DNA of 64,000 nt from DATBJJ01 sp963750915 (GCA_963750915.1 CAVVSF010000007.1:124001-188000), one strand, 5' to 3'. Shown: positions 44,930 through 55,209, counted from the first letter of the stretch. Notes: generated by a model not told the origin, from the letters alone. Program-made: numbers and translations.

Positions 44930-46026
44930 CGCTCGCCTCGATCCGCGCGCCGGCGGAGGTATTCGTCGAGGCTGCTCGATGCCGCGGGCGCCGCCGCGCG
45001 AGGCTGGGCTCTGGCCGGCGGCGTCGCCTTCACCTCGATTCGCCCGATGGTGACGTGGATGGTCGTCGGCGTCTCGGCCACGGGCGACGCGAACGACGGC
45101 CAGGCGGCCGGTTGCCGTGCGGCCGCGGCGCTCGGTTCACCGCGTCGCGCGGCAACGACGGTCGACCGAATCGGACTCGGCTCGATCCTTTCAGACGGCA
45201 TGGCATTCGTCTCACGATCGGCGGCCGAGAGAGGCGCTACCGCTTCCGACCGCGACGTGCCAATGGTTGCCTCCGCCGTCATTGGTGGTGCAGGCGCTAC
45301 GTCTCGAGATCCAGAGACCTGCGCTCGCGATCCAGTGACATCCGGTCGCGCCGCACTCACGCCCGAGACGACGCCACGATCGGCCGGCGGAGCTGATGCA
45401 GATGCTATCGGCGCGCGCTGGACGATCGCTCCTCCGCTCACGGATGCCGACATTCGCACCGGTTGCGGCCCGGCCGGCGATGCGGCGGCCGTCGCCGCAC
45501 CATGGTGATCCGAGACGGCTGCGTTCTCTGCGCGATCCAGGGTCTGCGAACGCGAATGCCGCGGCTTTGTCGCCGGCGGACGAGGCGATTCCGCACCAGC
45601 GTGCTGGTCATGGTCGAGCCGAGCGACCGGGGCCGGCGCGATTCGTGGCCCCGAACCTGTCGCGATCGGAACCGGCGTCGGCTCAGGCGTGCGTGCAATG
45701 GCTGCCGGTGCCGCCGGCGCCAATGACGGTCGCGGCTGGCCCGACGGGAGTGGCTGAACCGGTGCCCGCGAGGGGAGGCGCGCCTGATTCTGCGTCAGCG
45801 GCTGTTCTGCCGCGCCTGATTCCCCGGCCGCGCGCCGCGGTGACGGTGCCGAGCGCACCGCGGCGCGTTCGACCTCTTCGTCGCCATCGATCGGGCTCAC
45901 GTCCACACGTGGACCGATGCCGCCTCCGTGGCGCGGCGGCGGCTCGAAGGTCGACGCCAGCCGCGGTTCGAGCCGCGGCGCGATCTCGAGATTTCTCGCG
46001 ACGATGCTCGTCAGGTAGTCACTCAT
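44926..46026 (-). CDS. Pro/Ala-rich disordered eCIS operon protein
   Basis: 366 residues. A short start (MSDYLTSIVARNLEIAPRLE) is followed by about 300 residues of Pro/Ala/Arg/Ser-rich sequence, then a conserved-looking end (TTIHVTIGRIEVKATPP; SSSLDEYLRRRADRGE). The ends resemble short proteins present at this place in many eCIS operons. Probably a flexible linker or assembly factor. Overlaps both neighbours by ATGA. Confidence 0.72.
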   Translation of the reverse strand: MSDYLTSIVARNLEIAPRLEPRLASTFEPPPRHGGGIGPRVDVSPIDGDEEVERAAVRSAPSPRRAAGESGAAEQPLTQNQARLPSRAPVQPLPSGQPRPSLAPAAPAAIARTPEPTPVPIATGSGPRIAPAPVARLDHDQHAGAESPRPPATKPRHSRSQTLDRAENAAVSDHHGAATAAASPAGPQPVRMSASVSGGAIVQRAPIASASAPPADRGVVSGVSAARPDVTGSRAQVSGSRDVAPAPPMTAEATIGTSRSEAVAPLSAADRETNAMPSERIEPSPIRSTVVAARRGEPSAAAARQPAAWPSFASPVAETPTTIHVTIGRIEVKATPPARAQPRAAAPAASSSLDEYLRRRADRGER

Positions 46027-46793
46027 GTGCCTGCGAGCTCGAGATAGATCTGCCGCCGCTGCGGCGTCATGGACAGGATGTCCGCTTCGCGCCATCCGTA
46101 CGCGGACGCGAGCGCATGCACATCGCGAAGCGTGCGCAGCGCCCAGGCATGGACTTCGGTCCAGAAGAACGACGCGATGTCGAAAGCGATGCGGCTGGAG
46201 CTGCCGCATTCCGTACAGCAGAACGCTATCTGCACGTCGCCTTGCGGATCGTTTTGCGACATCTGCTCGACCAGCGCCTTGAGCAGCGCCGGCGACGCCG
46301 ATGCGAGCGGCACTACCGCATTGTCGGCCCGCACGGCGACAACGCATCGCTCGAGCAGCAACGCGCGCGCGCGGCGGACGTCCAGCTCGCCCTCGATCGC
46401 CGCGAGATCGCCGATCGTCGGCAGCCGATATTCCAGCTCTGCACCGTCGATCGCGACGGCATACGAACGATCGAACGCGGATTCGTCCTCGTCGTCCTCC
46501 TGCAATCCGGCAGTGGCGCATGACGCGCTCTGGCTGTCGGAGGCTGAGAACGTCAGCTCGAGCTGGACGCGGCACGAGGGGCACACCGCTCGCGCGGCGA
46601 GTTGGGCGCCGAACGTCAGCTCACGCAGCGCGAGCAAGCGGCGATCGCGCTCGCCGACGGGCAGGCGCGCGAGCCGGTCGGTCGAGGCCTCGGGGGATCC
46701 CGCGGCGAGCAGCGCGAGCGCGCGTTGCGCCAACGACCGGTCGAGACCCCGCTCCCACGCTTCCATGAGCGCTATCGTGGAGAGCGCGCGCAT
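46023..46793 (-). CDS. T4-type baseplate hub assembly chaperone-like protein
   Basis: 256 residues. It has two Cys pairs (CPSCRVQLELTF; CCTECGSS) forming a likely zinc site and GELDVRRARALLLERCVVA, as in T4-family baseplate hub assembly chaperone (gp26-like) proteins of eCIS operons. The C-terminus HALASAYGWREADILSM and TPQRRQIYLEL is characteristic. It probably assists hub assembly rather than joining the particle. Confidence 0.78.
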   Translation of the reverse strand: MRALSTIALMEAWERGLDRSLAQRALALLAAGSPEASTDRLARLPVGERDRRLLALRELTFGAQLAARAVCPSCRVQLELTFSASDSQSASCATAGLQEDDEDESAFDRSYAVAIDGAELEYRLPTIGDLAAIEGELDVRRARALLLERCVVAVRADNAVVPLASASPALLKALVEQMSQNDPQGDVQIAFCCTECGSSSRIAFDIASFFWTEVHAWALRTLRDVHALASAYGWREADILSMTPQRRQIYLELAGT

Positions 46794-46795
46794 GG

Positions 46796-47326
46796 CTACT
46801 GTGGCTCGACGAACGTCGGTTCAGCCGGCTCGGCCACCTCGTAGTCGCGCTCCCAGCCCTCGTTCTCCAGCTTCAACGTCTGGATCGCCACCGCGTTCGC
46901 GTTGGCATCGAGATCAGAGAGCGCCTGAAACTCGGACACCCAGCAGCGGAATACCTTGTAGCGGATGGCGAGCTGGCCGGCTTCGTTGTAGACCTCGATC
47001 AGAATGTTGCGGCGGAAGTCCTTGAGCGACACCTCGGACCCGAGACCGGAAGCGTAGTTCCACACCTTGTTCGCCCACTTCTCGAATTCGGTGTCATGGG
47101 TGACGCCGCGCTCGAGCGTGATCGGCTCGTACTCTGTGCGCCCCGGCATCTTGCGGCTGCTGCTCGGGTCGTTGCCCTCGCGATGCTTGACGACTTCGGT
47201 CGTCCGCTTCATCGCGCTGACCTTGCTGACGCCAGCCACCGGCGTCGTCGTGCCCTCCCACAGGACTCGGAACTTGAAGTTCTTGTATGGATCGAATCGC
47301 TCGGAATTGACAGTGAACTGTGCCAT
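46796..47326 (-). CDS. Inner tube protein
   Basis: 176 residues; FDPYKNFKFRVLWEGTTTPV, AGVSKVSAMKRTTEV and ITLERGVTHDTEFEKWANKV are typical of Hcp-like/phage tail tube proteins (Afp1/5). It polymerises inside the sheath and should carry cargo. Only one tube gene was found. It lies 94 bases after the sheath stop. Confidence 0.92.
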   Translation of the reverse strand: MAQFTVNSERFDPYKNFKFRVLWEGTTTPVAGVSKVSAMKRTTEVVKHREGNDPSSSRKMPGRTEYEPITLERGVTHDTEFEKWANKVWNYASGLGSEVSLKDFRRNILIEVYNEAGQLAIRYKVFRCWVSEFQALSDLDANANAVAIQTLKLENEGWERDYEVAEPAEPTFVEPQ

Positions 47327-47420
47327 GAGTGCATCCTCGAATATGGGCGCGGATCCACGGATCCTCGACGGATCGACGAGGCTCTACGCGGTCTACGACA
47401 ACATCGGCCTACGGCCGCGG

Positions 47421-49080
47421 TTAGGTCTCGATCTGGCCGGCGAGCTGCTGAATCTTGATGATCACGAACTCGGCCGGCTTGAGCGGCGCGAACCCGACGA
47501 TGACGTTCACGATGCCAAGGTTGATGTCGTTCTGGGTCGTCGTTTCCTTGTCGCACTTGACCAGATACGCGTCGCGCGGACTCCTGCCCTGGAACGCGCC
47601 CTGGCGAAACAGGTTGTGCATGAACGCCCCGACGTTGAGCCGGATCTGCGCCCACAGCGGCTCGTCGTTGGGCTCGAAGACGACCCACTGCGTCCCGCGA
47701 TACAGGCTCTCCTCGATGAAGAGCGCCGTGCGCCGCACCGGGATGTACTTCCATTCCGAGGCGAGGCGATCGTTCCCCTGCATCGTGCGCGAGCCCCAGA
47801 CGACCGGCCCGACGGCCGGCATCGAGCGAAGGCAGTTGATGCCGAGCGGATTCAGCTGGCCGTTCTCCGGATCAGTGAGGGGCACGCTCAACTCGCGCAC
47901 GCCGACGAGCGTGGCCTCGAGGCCGGCGGGGGCCTTCCACACGCCTCGCTGCGTATCGGTGCGGGCGAAGATGCCGGCGACGGCGCCGGACGGAACCAGG
48001 TCGACGAGCTGGTTGTTGCGGAGCGGATCACGAACGCGCAGGCGCGGGAAGTACAGCGCCGAGTTCTTACTGGTCGACCCGATCTCGCCCACACCCGACT
48101 TCGCGCCCTCCATCGTGTCCCACTGGCTCGGCGGATCGATTAGCAGCATCGCGCGGCGCCGCTCGCAGTACCGAGGCGGCAATCGCGACCAGCCCCTGGT
48201 CGACGTTGCCGGTCAGCACGCCGTCCGGCCCTGGCAGATAAGGCGGAATGCAGAGGATATTGAACAGATCGGCATTCTCGAGCGCGAAGATGCCCTCCTT
48301 CGACGCTTCGCCATTGGGCGGCGTGAAGTCGTCCGCTTGCGTGAGCGCCAGGCCGGGCGAGGCCTTGAACGCCGCCTTCGCGTCTTCCACGGCCTTCTTG
48401 GCCTCGTCGATGGCCGCTGTATCGCGAGGCACGGCATTCTTCGCCGCTGTGAGCTTTTCCTCCGCGGTCGTCACCGGATCGCTGCCGCCCTGCACGGCCG
48501 TGCCTGGATCGGGAGCGCCGCCCCCCCAGCGCACGAGATCGGATTCCGCTTTGAGGACCCTGTCGATCCGCCGCGCATGATCGGCCAGCGTGATGTTGCG
48601 ATACTGCTCGACCCGCCCTCCGGGGCTGGCATCGCGAACAGTCAGGTGGAAGAGCTGATCGACCGGAACGTTCATCGCCGCGGCGAGGTCCTTGTCAACT
48701 TCCTTGCTGACGGTCGCGCGAAGGTTCTCGCCCCACGGCCCGGGAGCCGCCGCGTCGAGCTTGAGCCCTCCGACATCCACCGTGGTGCGCGCCGGCGGTG
48801 TGCCCGACGGATCCTCGTGATACAGACGGATGATCAACGCCTGCGACCCGCCGTTGACAAAAAAGTCCCGTACCGCATAACTCATCGGATACGCAGGCGA
48901 CACGCTGCCGAAGATGCGCTCGTAGTCGGCCATGCCGTTGACCGACACGGGCTTGTCGGTCGGTCCGCCGTATGCACTGCCGACGAACGCGGTAATCGAC
49001 GTAGCGACTCCCACGATGGTTCGGACACCGCTGGGAATCTCCTCGATGTACACCCCGGGGTAGGTTGGCGCGACAGGCAT
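47421..49080 (-). CDS. Contractile sheath protein, one frameshift
   Basis: Joined length about 552 residues. The N-terminal part (TYPGVYIEEIPSGVRTIVGV; AYPMSYAVRDFFVNGGSQAL) and C-terminal part (WKYIPVRRTALFIEESLYRG; VVFEPNDEPLWAQIRLNVG) match phage-type tail sheath proteins (Afp2-4). The frame breaks at the GG at 48171-48172: reading one G less joins AAS to YCERRRAMLLIDPPSQW. An insertion domain with a charged helix (AKNAVPRDTAAIDEAKKAV) lies near 200-260. GGAGG precedes the ATG. All other genes of the operon are intact, so this is probably a sequencing indel. Confidence 0.9.
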
Positions 49081-49203
49081 GAGGCCTCCGTAAGTCGGCG
49101 GTCAGGCGTTGCTCGGCGAAAGCGGGAAGCAGGTCATCGGCGCCGCGGCCCACCGATCGCAAGCGGCTGGTGATCCCACATCGGTACCCTTAACGACAGT
49201 CGG

Positions 49204-49866
49204 TCACTTGCTGAACATGAACACGGCAATTTCCCGTTTGCCGGCGATGATGATCTCGTCTCCCTCCGAGAGGCGCGCTTCTTTAATCGGCTTCGAGTCC
49301 GGATCGTTGATGAACGTCCCATTGGTCGAGCCCTGATCGCGGACGACGACGCGGTTCTTCTCGACGCCGACCCACGCGTGCGTATTCGACACATTCTCGT
49401 CTTCGATCAGGATCTGCACGCGTTTGCCGCGGCCAATCTTGATGCCGCGCGCCGGAATGCCGAAGCGCTTCCCCTTGACGCTCCCTTCGATACCGACGAG
49501 CCAGCCGTGCATGACTTCTGCTGCCTCGACGACTTCGGTCGTCTCCGGTTCGACGTGGGCTCTTTTGTCTTCGGGAATTGGCGTCTTCTCGAGGCTCGTC
49601 GCGCCCGGCTTCTTCAACGGGATGTCAGCGGCGCCTAGCTTCGCTTCGGCGGCGTTAAGCTTCGCTTCGAGTTCGCGAACCTGTGCTTTGAGTTTGTCGA
49701 GATCACCGGTGTCCGGTGCCGACTCATCCTTGGGGGGTAGATCACCTTTTCCTGAATCGCCGGTCTTTGACTTGCCGGTCGATTCAGCTTCGAGCTTGAC
49801 GCCGTCTCTCTCGCAGAACTCGACAGAGTCGGCGTACTGAGTGTGGCACTTGGGGCAAACGAGCAT
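49204..49866 (-). CDS. Zinc-ribbon, coiled-coil and FHA domain protein
   Basis: 220 residues. Zinc ribbon at 1-20 (LVCPKCHTQYADSVEFCE), coiled coil about 55-85, and a C-terminal FHA domain (KIGRGKRVQILIEDENVSNT; DQGSTNGTFIN). FHA domains bind phosphothreonine. The usual SRxH is SNTH here. Transcribed after the kinase and 123 bases before the sheath start, so it may link kinase signalling to the eCIS. Confidence 0.87.
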   Translation of the reverse strand: MLVCPKCHTQYADSVEFCERDGVKLEAESTGKSKTGDSGKGDLPPKDESAPDTGDLDKLKAQVRELEAKLNAAEAKLGAADIPLKKPGATSLEKTPIPEDKRAHVEPETTEVVEAAEVMHGWLVGIEGSVKGKRFGIPARGIKIGRGKRVQILIEDENVSNTHAWVGVEKNRVVVRDQGSTNGTFINDPDSKPIKEARLSEGDEIIIAGKREIAVFMFSK

Positions 49867-50057
49867 AAGTGCAGGCCACAGCGTGGTGTCGCTACTACGT
49901 GCTCTCGTTACACGCGATCGATGCTCAGCGAAAACGAGACCGAAGCAAATATCACGCGCCGATCAAACGAGTCAAGCTAATTCGGCCGTAACTACGCGCG
50001 AAATGCATGCGCGCACGGTGCGCTCGTCGCGGCGGCTGGCTGACGCGAGCTAGCGAG

Positions 50058-51605
50058 TCAGCACGAACCAGAACCGACGATTGCAGCGACCACGATGGCG
50101 ATGGCAACAAACAGCCGCCGGCGCGCCGGCGGTTGCTCAACAGCGCGCCGCTGAATCATGACGGTAGGAATCTCGGGGTCAGCTTCAGGTTCTGTTGAAG
50201 GCTCATCGGCCTGAGGCGTGACTGGTTCCGGGGCGTCGAGAACTTCATGTATGAGCGCGTTCTCAATCGCGTCGCAGAGTGCGGCGGCCTCGTCCCTGAG
50301 TCCGACGTCTCCGATCGCGGGAATCTGGAGCACGCCATCTATCGCCTTCAACGCTTCGCGGTACTGTCGACGTTCGTACATGCCACGTGCGTCTGTCAAT
50401 TTCGCGGTGAGCGTCCGCCGCCGTTCTGCGGCCAACTGCTCAGCCTGCCGCGCTTCTTGAGTCTCGCGCAGGACCTTCGCCTCTTCTTTGATAGCAATCG
50501 CCTCGCTCGAGGTCGGATCAAGGGCAAGTGCCTGTTCCGCACACGCTATCGCGTTGTCGTAGGTCCCGGCAGCCAGCGCCGCCCGCGCGTTCGTAACGGC
50601 GAGTCTGGTCGCGACCGCTGTCCGAGCCCGTGCGACTGCTTCGTTCGCCCGCTCGTCTTCTTGATCGAGCGCGAGCGCCTCCTGAGCTGAGGCGAGCGCT
50701 CGATCGGCATCGCCGTCCGCCAATTCACGCGCCGCTGCAGCGAGTAGACGATCGCGATCCAGGGTCTCGAGCCGAGTCCGCGACCGCGCGATATCGCGGC
50801 GCATCGACGCCAGGTCCGGATAGCGATTGGCCGGCGCTTTCTCCAACGCCCGCATCACGATGCGCTCGACCTCAGGATCGAGGTTTCCGCAGCGCTCGGC
50901 GAGCGACGGCGGCGCCTCAATCACGACGCGATTCCACAAACCTTCCTGCATCGTGCCGGGGAATGCGCGGGAATAGCACAGCAGTTCGTAGAACACCGCG
51001 CCGACCGAGAAAATGTCGCTCGGAACACCGACGGTGTGGCCGGCCATCTGCTCCGGTGACATGTAGTTGTAGGAGCCAATGACCGTTCCAACCTGTGTTT
51101 GCTGCGAGTCGGACTGCGCCAGCCGCGCGATTCCGAAGTCGAGGATCTTCACCACGCCGTCTGCGTCCACCATGACGTTCGCCGGCTTGATATCGCGATG
51201 GACGATGCCGGCCTGATGAGCTGCATGAAGGCCGGCGCACACCTCTTCGATCAGACGAAGCTTTCGCGTAACCAGGAGGGTTGCCCGGCGCCGGATGAGA
51301 TCGGCCAGCGTTTCGCCGGAGACGTAGCGCATGGCGATAAAGGGCCGCCCCTCGTGATCGCCTATGTCATAGACCGTGACGATGTTGGGGTGCTCGAGCG
51401 AGCCAACGGCGCGCGCCTCGCGCGTGAAGCGCTCGCGCAAGTCGTCGTCGAACTCTTCCTTGAGCAGCTTGATCGCGGTCAGGCGGCCGATGACGGGATC
51501 GCGCGCCAGATACACCGATCCCATGCCGCCATGGCCCAAGCGTTGGACGACCTGATACCGATCGATCCGGGTAAGAGACTCGGTCACGGCGCTCCGTTCG
51601 TCCAC
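50058..51605 (-). CDS. Ser/Thr protein kinase with TPR-like region and C-terminal membrane tail
   Basis: 515 residues. Kinase domain about 15-275: GHGGMGSVYLARD, AIKLL, HRDIKPANVMV and DFGIARL are all intact. Helical repeats (about 285-430) resemble TPRs (ALASAQEALALDQEDERA). A C-terminal helix (LFVAIAIVVAAIVGSG) would anchor it in the membrane. Start is GTG at 51605 or GTG at 51587, the latter with GGAG in front. It precedes the FHA gene and the eCIS operon on the same strand. Confidence 0.9.
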   Translation of the reverse strand: MDERSAVTESLTRIDRYQVVQRLGHGGMGSVYLARDPVIGRLTAIKLLKEEFDDDLRERFTREARAVGSLEHPNIVTVYDIGDHEGRPFIAMRYVSGETLADLIRRRATLLVTRKLRLIEEVCAGLHAAHQAGIVHRDIKPANVMVDADGVVKILDFGIARLAQSDSQQTQVGTVIGSYNYMSPEQMAGHTVGVPSDIFSVGAVFYELLCYSRAFPGTMQEGLWNRVVIEAPPSLAERCGNLDPEVERIVMRALEKAPANRYPDLASMRRDIARSRTRLETLDRDRLLAAAARELADGDADRALASAQEALALDQEDERANEAVARARTAVATRLAVTNARAALAAGTYDNAIACAEQALALDPTSSEAIAIKEEAKVLRETQEARQAEQLAAERRRTLTAKLTDARGMYERRQYREALKAIDGVLQIPAIGDVGLRDEAAALCDAIENALIHEVLDAPEPVTPQADEPSTEPEADPEIPTVMIQRRAVEQPPARRRLFVAIAIVVAAIVGSGSC

Positions 51606-51844
51606 CTAGCACGCGTCACGCCTTGAGACAGCCGCCATCATACTTGACCCGCGCGACTGCCGAAATGGATTCACCCGCGTGCAGGTGACGCGACTAGGTC
51701 CGACCTATCGGCTGCAACAACACATCCATACTGTTCGTTGACCTGGACACCCGACGGGTGTAGCCTGTGCCGGTTTCGACTATCCACACGCGAGGAAGAG
51801 TTATGCGGGTCGAAGCCTCCGTCGATAATCACCGGGACGGAACC

Positions 51845-52462
51845 ATGCGCCTCCTGGTGCGGGTCGCTTGCACGTCGCTGGCATTCTGGCTCGCTCTCGT
51901 CGAGCTTGCTCTCGCGCAATCCGATGGCGCCACCGACGGGTCGGGCGCGCTGTGGCCGTGGGGCGTCGGCGTCCCCGCTGCCGGCGGCGCCGCATGGTGG
52001 TTGTGGCAGCAGCGCGATCGCATCCTGCCGATCGCGAAATCCCTCGCCGGCAAAATCGGCCTGAGCGGCAACGCCCGCGCGCGGCGTCCAGCTGACGACA
52101 CGGTGATCGCTGACGACAACGAAGAGGAGGACGCGACGAAAGTGATCAAGCCGGTGATCTACGGCACGATCACGTGCGTGTCGGGTACACTCATCGGACA
52201 GCGCTGGGACATTCCAGCACGCGGCTTGATGATCGGCCGCGATCCGGAATCGGACGTCGTCATCGACGATCCGCGGGTCTCGGCGCGGCATGCACAAATC
52301 CGGCCGAAGAACGGTCAGGTCTTCGTCGTCGATTACGCGTCGAAGAACGGCGTCTTTCTCAACACTCCGCAAAACCGCATCGAGGGTGAGGCGCCGCTGT
52401 CGCCGCGCGATCGGGTGCTGCTCTCGCCGACCGACGCGGCGCACTTTCTCTTCCGCAAGTAA
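51845..52462 (+). CDS. Membrane-anchored FHA protein
   Basis: About 205 residues. Signal-like segment (SLAFWLALVELALAQ), a second hydrophobic helix (WPWGVGVPAAGGAAWWLWQ), then a cytosol-facing FHA domain (LMIGRDPESDVVIDDPRVSARH; DYASKNGVFLN) near the C-terminus. The ATG at 51845 is chosen as the start of the signal segment; upstream ATG at 51803 is possible. It lies divergent from the kinase and convergent with the phosphatase. Confidence 0.8.
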   Translation: MRLLVRVACTSLAFWLALVELALAQSDGATDGSGALWPWGVGVPAAGGAAWWLWQQRDRILPIAKSLAGKIGLSGNARARRPADDTVIADDNEEEDATKVIKPVIYGTITCVSGTLIGQRWDIPARGLMIGRDPESDVVIDDPRVSARHAQIRPKNGQVFVVDYASKNGVFLNTPQNRIEGEAPLSPRDRVLLSPTDAAHFLFRK

Positions 52463-52498
52463 CACGAGAGCATCTGGCATCAGCGTCTGTGCCGATCG

Positions 52499-54120
52499 CT
52501 ACCGCGGCGGCTTCGTGCGCGCAGCGGGGACAATGAAATTGCCGTCGGGCGCCGGCGCATCGTAGCCGACGAGAATGTTGCCAGTGACAACCGGACGCGC
52601 CTTCCGCTCGATGGATAATGCGACCGGCTGTGCTGCCCCTGGTCCACGTTCGATAACGTTGTGGACGAGCCGCGGCCTGGCGTTGTCGCGGACCAGGATC
52701 GCAGACGCGTTGCCGTGAACGCGCACGGCCCGGACGACGACGGCGTCCGTGGATGAGATCTCGATGCCGGCCCGCGACGCGCCTGACACGTCGATATCCT
52801 CGACCTCGGCTTGCCCCCGTCGAATCAGAACACCGACGTCAAACGGATCGCGGTCGGCGCCGCCGCCAATAGTGAAGCCGGTGACGCGCGCCAGCCCGTC
52901 GAGGTCGACGAGCACTGCCGCCGCCGCACCGCGTGGCGCGCGAATGATCGCCCCGCGCGGCTCGCGGCTCGTCAGTGTGATCGCCTTCGTCACCACGACC
53001 TCTTCGCGGTACTCGCCGGGCTCGACCACGATCGTGTCCCCGACCGCCGCTTGCTCGAGCGCGCTTCCAATCGTCGACAGCGCACTGCCGGGCCCGGATC
53101 CGACGACCAGCACTTTGGGCGCGCTTGCGACAGCAAGAACGGCCGGCACTTCCTCGACCGTGCCGGGCTGACGCATTACCACGCTCGTGACAATCGCCCC
53201 GGCAAGCGCGCCGGCGCCGAGCCAGGTAATGGCTCTTGCCACGCCGACCGCCGATCGACGCGCGTGACCGTCGGCGGCAGGCGCTGCGTGCGCCGGCCTG
53301 AGCTCGCGGGTGATTGTCGTCTCGGGTCCGTCGTCCTCCGGCGCGACGATTCGCTGTGACAAGCCGCTGGCGAAATCCGAAGCGCTGACGAATGCGAGCG
53401 AAATGTTGTCCTTACCACCGGCACCGTTCGCGGCATCGATGAGCTGCTGCGCAACGATCTCGGGATCGTCGGCATGCGCTTCGACGATGCGGGTGATCTC
53501 GGCGATCGGCACGAGATCGCTGAGGCCGTCGGAACAGATCAACAGGGCGCTGTCGCGCTCGACAGGCACCTGGTGAATCTCGACGAACTCCTCCGCCGGC
53601 GCCGTCTGCTCGGTCGATCCGAGGGCGCGATACACCTGATTGCGCATCTGGTGATGCATCGCTTCCGCCTCGGTGAGCGCGCCGCTCTCTTCCTGCTCGC
53701 CGATCGGCGAGTGATCGTGCGTAATCTTCGTGACTGTTCCGCGGCGGAACTTGTAGAGCCGGGTATCACCGACGTGGCCAATCGTCGCGATGCCGTTGTC
53801 GATCAGCGCCGCGGTTAGCACACATCCCATCCCCGACAACGCCCGATCGAGCTCGGCCTGCCGGCAGATTTCCTGATGCGCGCGCGTGATCGCCGTGCGA
53901 AGGCGATCGGCCGGCTGACCGGTGCCGTCCGCGACGCAGGCGCGCACGTATCGAGCGCGATCTCGGCGGCACGTTCGCCGGCGTTGTGGCCACCGACGCC
54001 GTCGACGACGACGAACAGTCCGCGCTCGACGTCGCAGTGAACGCGGTCTTCATTGTTGGTTCGTCGCAAGCCGGGGTGGCTCGCGCTTGCGCACCGAAAC
54101 GGTGCCGGCTCCGTGGACAT
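52499..54120 (-). CDS. PP2C-type phosphatase fused through a membrane helix to a beta-helix domain, one frameshift
   Basis: About 540 residues when joined. PP2C motifs are complete: RRTNNEDRVHCD, VVDGVGGHNAGERAA, LICSDGLSDLV and GGKDNISLAF. The N-terminal 58 residues lie in another frame; one missing base near 53948 (after IALDT) restores VRACVADGTG. A transmembrane helix (ITWLGAGALAGAIVTSVV, about 297-316) precedes an outside-facing parallel beta-helix (about 340-520, e.g. EDIDVSGASRAGIEISSTDA). The phosphatase likely reverses the kinase above; the external part might sense a ligand. Confidence 0.85.
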
Positions 54121-54237
54121 GCTGAGCCTCGCCTAGGGCGACGCGCCCGGCGCGAGTGTAGCACAGCGACTTGCGCCGCTTGACGTGTGCTGGAGGTTCG
54201 TGCTATCTGCGTGCGCGTGGGCGAGGTCATCTCGGGC

Positions 54238-55209
54238 ATGGGAACGCCAGCTGATCTCGCGGCGCGAGTCCGCGAGCTCGAACAGGCGGTCAGCGGCAGC
54301 AAACACGAGCGTGGTCTGCTGCTGCGACGATTGATCGCCGCCGAGGATCAGCTGCGCGCGCACGGAGGCGCGAAGCCGCCGCACGACGGCTCGGCCAAAG
54401 CGAAGGAACGCGAGACACCGACCACCAGCATCCGCGTTCCCGTCGAAACAGGGAAGCGGATATCGCTGCCCGCCTTGATGGCCACGTCGATCGCGGTTGC
54501 CGCAATAGCTGTGGCCGCATGGTATTTCCTGATCCAGCGGCCTCTAGAGACGCAACTCATCAATCAAAGGGACGCTGCCCGGCAGCAAGCTGACGCTGGC
54601 GGGGTGGAGCTGGAAAAGCTGCGCGCCGTTGTCGCGGAGCGGGCCGCGCAGCCAGCGCCAATACCGCCGACACCGGCAGAGCAACCTCCGGCGCCGGCGG
54701 TGCCGACTCCGCCATCACCTGACCCGGCGGCAGCGAACCTTGCCGCCGAGCGCAAGGCGCTGCAGACGAAGAGCATCGAACTCGATAACGAGCGAGGGCG
54801 CCTCGCGCAGCAGAAACGCGAAATCGACGGCGAATATCTGAAGCTGGCCGATGCGAGAAGGCAATTCGACGAGGCGCGCTTGGCTGTACCGCCGAAGCCC
54901 GAGCCCATGCAGTTACTGCTGCCGCCGGCGACTGCGATCGTGAGCGGCTCGTTGACGTGGCGTGCGTCGATCAAAGTACCCACGGCCGTAATGATCACCG
55001 GCAACTCCGCGAATTTCGGTACCGTCACAGGTGCCCTGCCGCGGCAACCGGCGCACATGAGAATCATGACCGGCGACGCTGTAGTCACGCTCATCGAAGG
55101 ACCGCAGCCGACGAACGGCTGGAACCGGCTCTACTTCAAGATCGAAGGGCAAGGCAGTGTGACGGTGTTTCTCAGCTGGGTCGCGTACACGGCCGCGCCA
55201 GGGAAATAG
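54238..55209 (+). CDS. Membrane protein with coiled coil and C-terminal beta domain
   Basis: About 323 residues. A short N-terminal coiled coil (ARVRELEQAVSGSKHERGL), a transmembrane helix (LMATSIAVAAIAVAAWYFLI), a Pro-rich linker, a second coiled coil (ERKALQTKSIELDNERGRLA), then a beta-rich C-terminal domain (about 240-323). ATG at 54238 preferred; GTG at 54187 possible. Divergent from the phosphatase. Unknown function, plausibly part of the signalling block. Confidence 0.75.
   Translation: MGTPADLAARVRELEQAVSGSKHERGLLLRRLIAAEDQLRAHGGAKPPHDGSAKAKERETPTTSIRVPVETGKRISLPALMATSIAVAAIAVAAWYFLIQRPLETQLINQRDAARQQADAGGVELEKLRAVVAERAAQPAPIPPTPAEQPPAPAVPTPPSPDPAAANLAAERKALQTKSIELDNERGRLAQQKREIDGEYLKLADARRQFDEARLAVPPKPEPMQLLLPPATAIVSGSLTWRASIKVPTAVMITGNSANFGTVTGALPRQPAHMRIMTGDAVVTLIEGPQPTNGWNRLYFKIEGQGSVTVFLSWVAYTAAPGK

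Noticed and set aside
47421..49080. Programmed ribosomal frameshift in the sheath gene
   Set aside because: No slippery heptamer visible at 48165-48175 and sheath genes are not known to use one; an indel is simpler.
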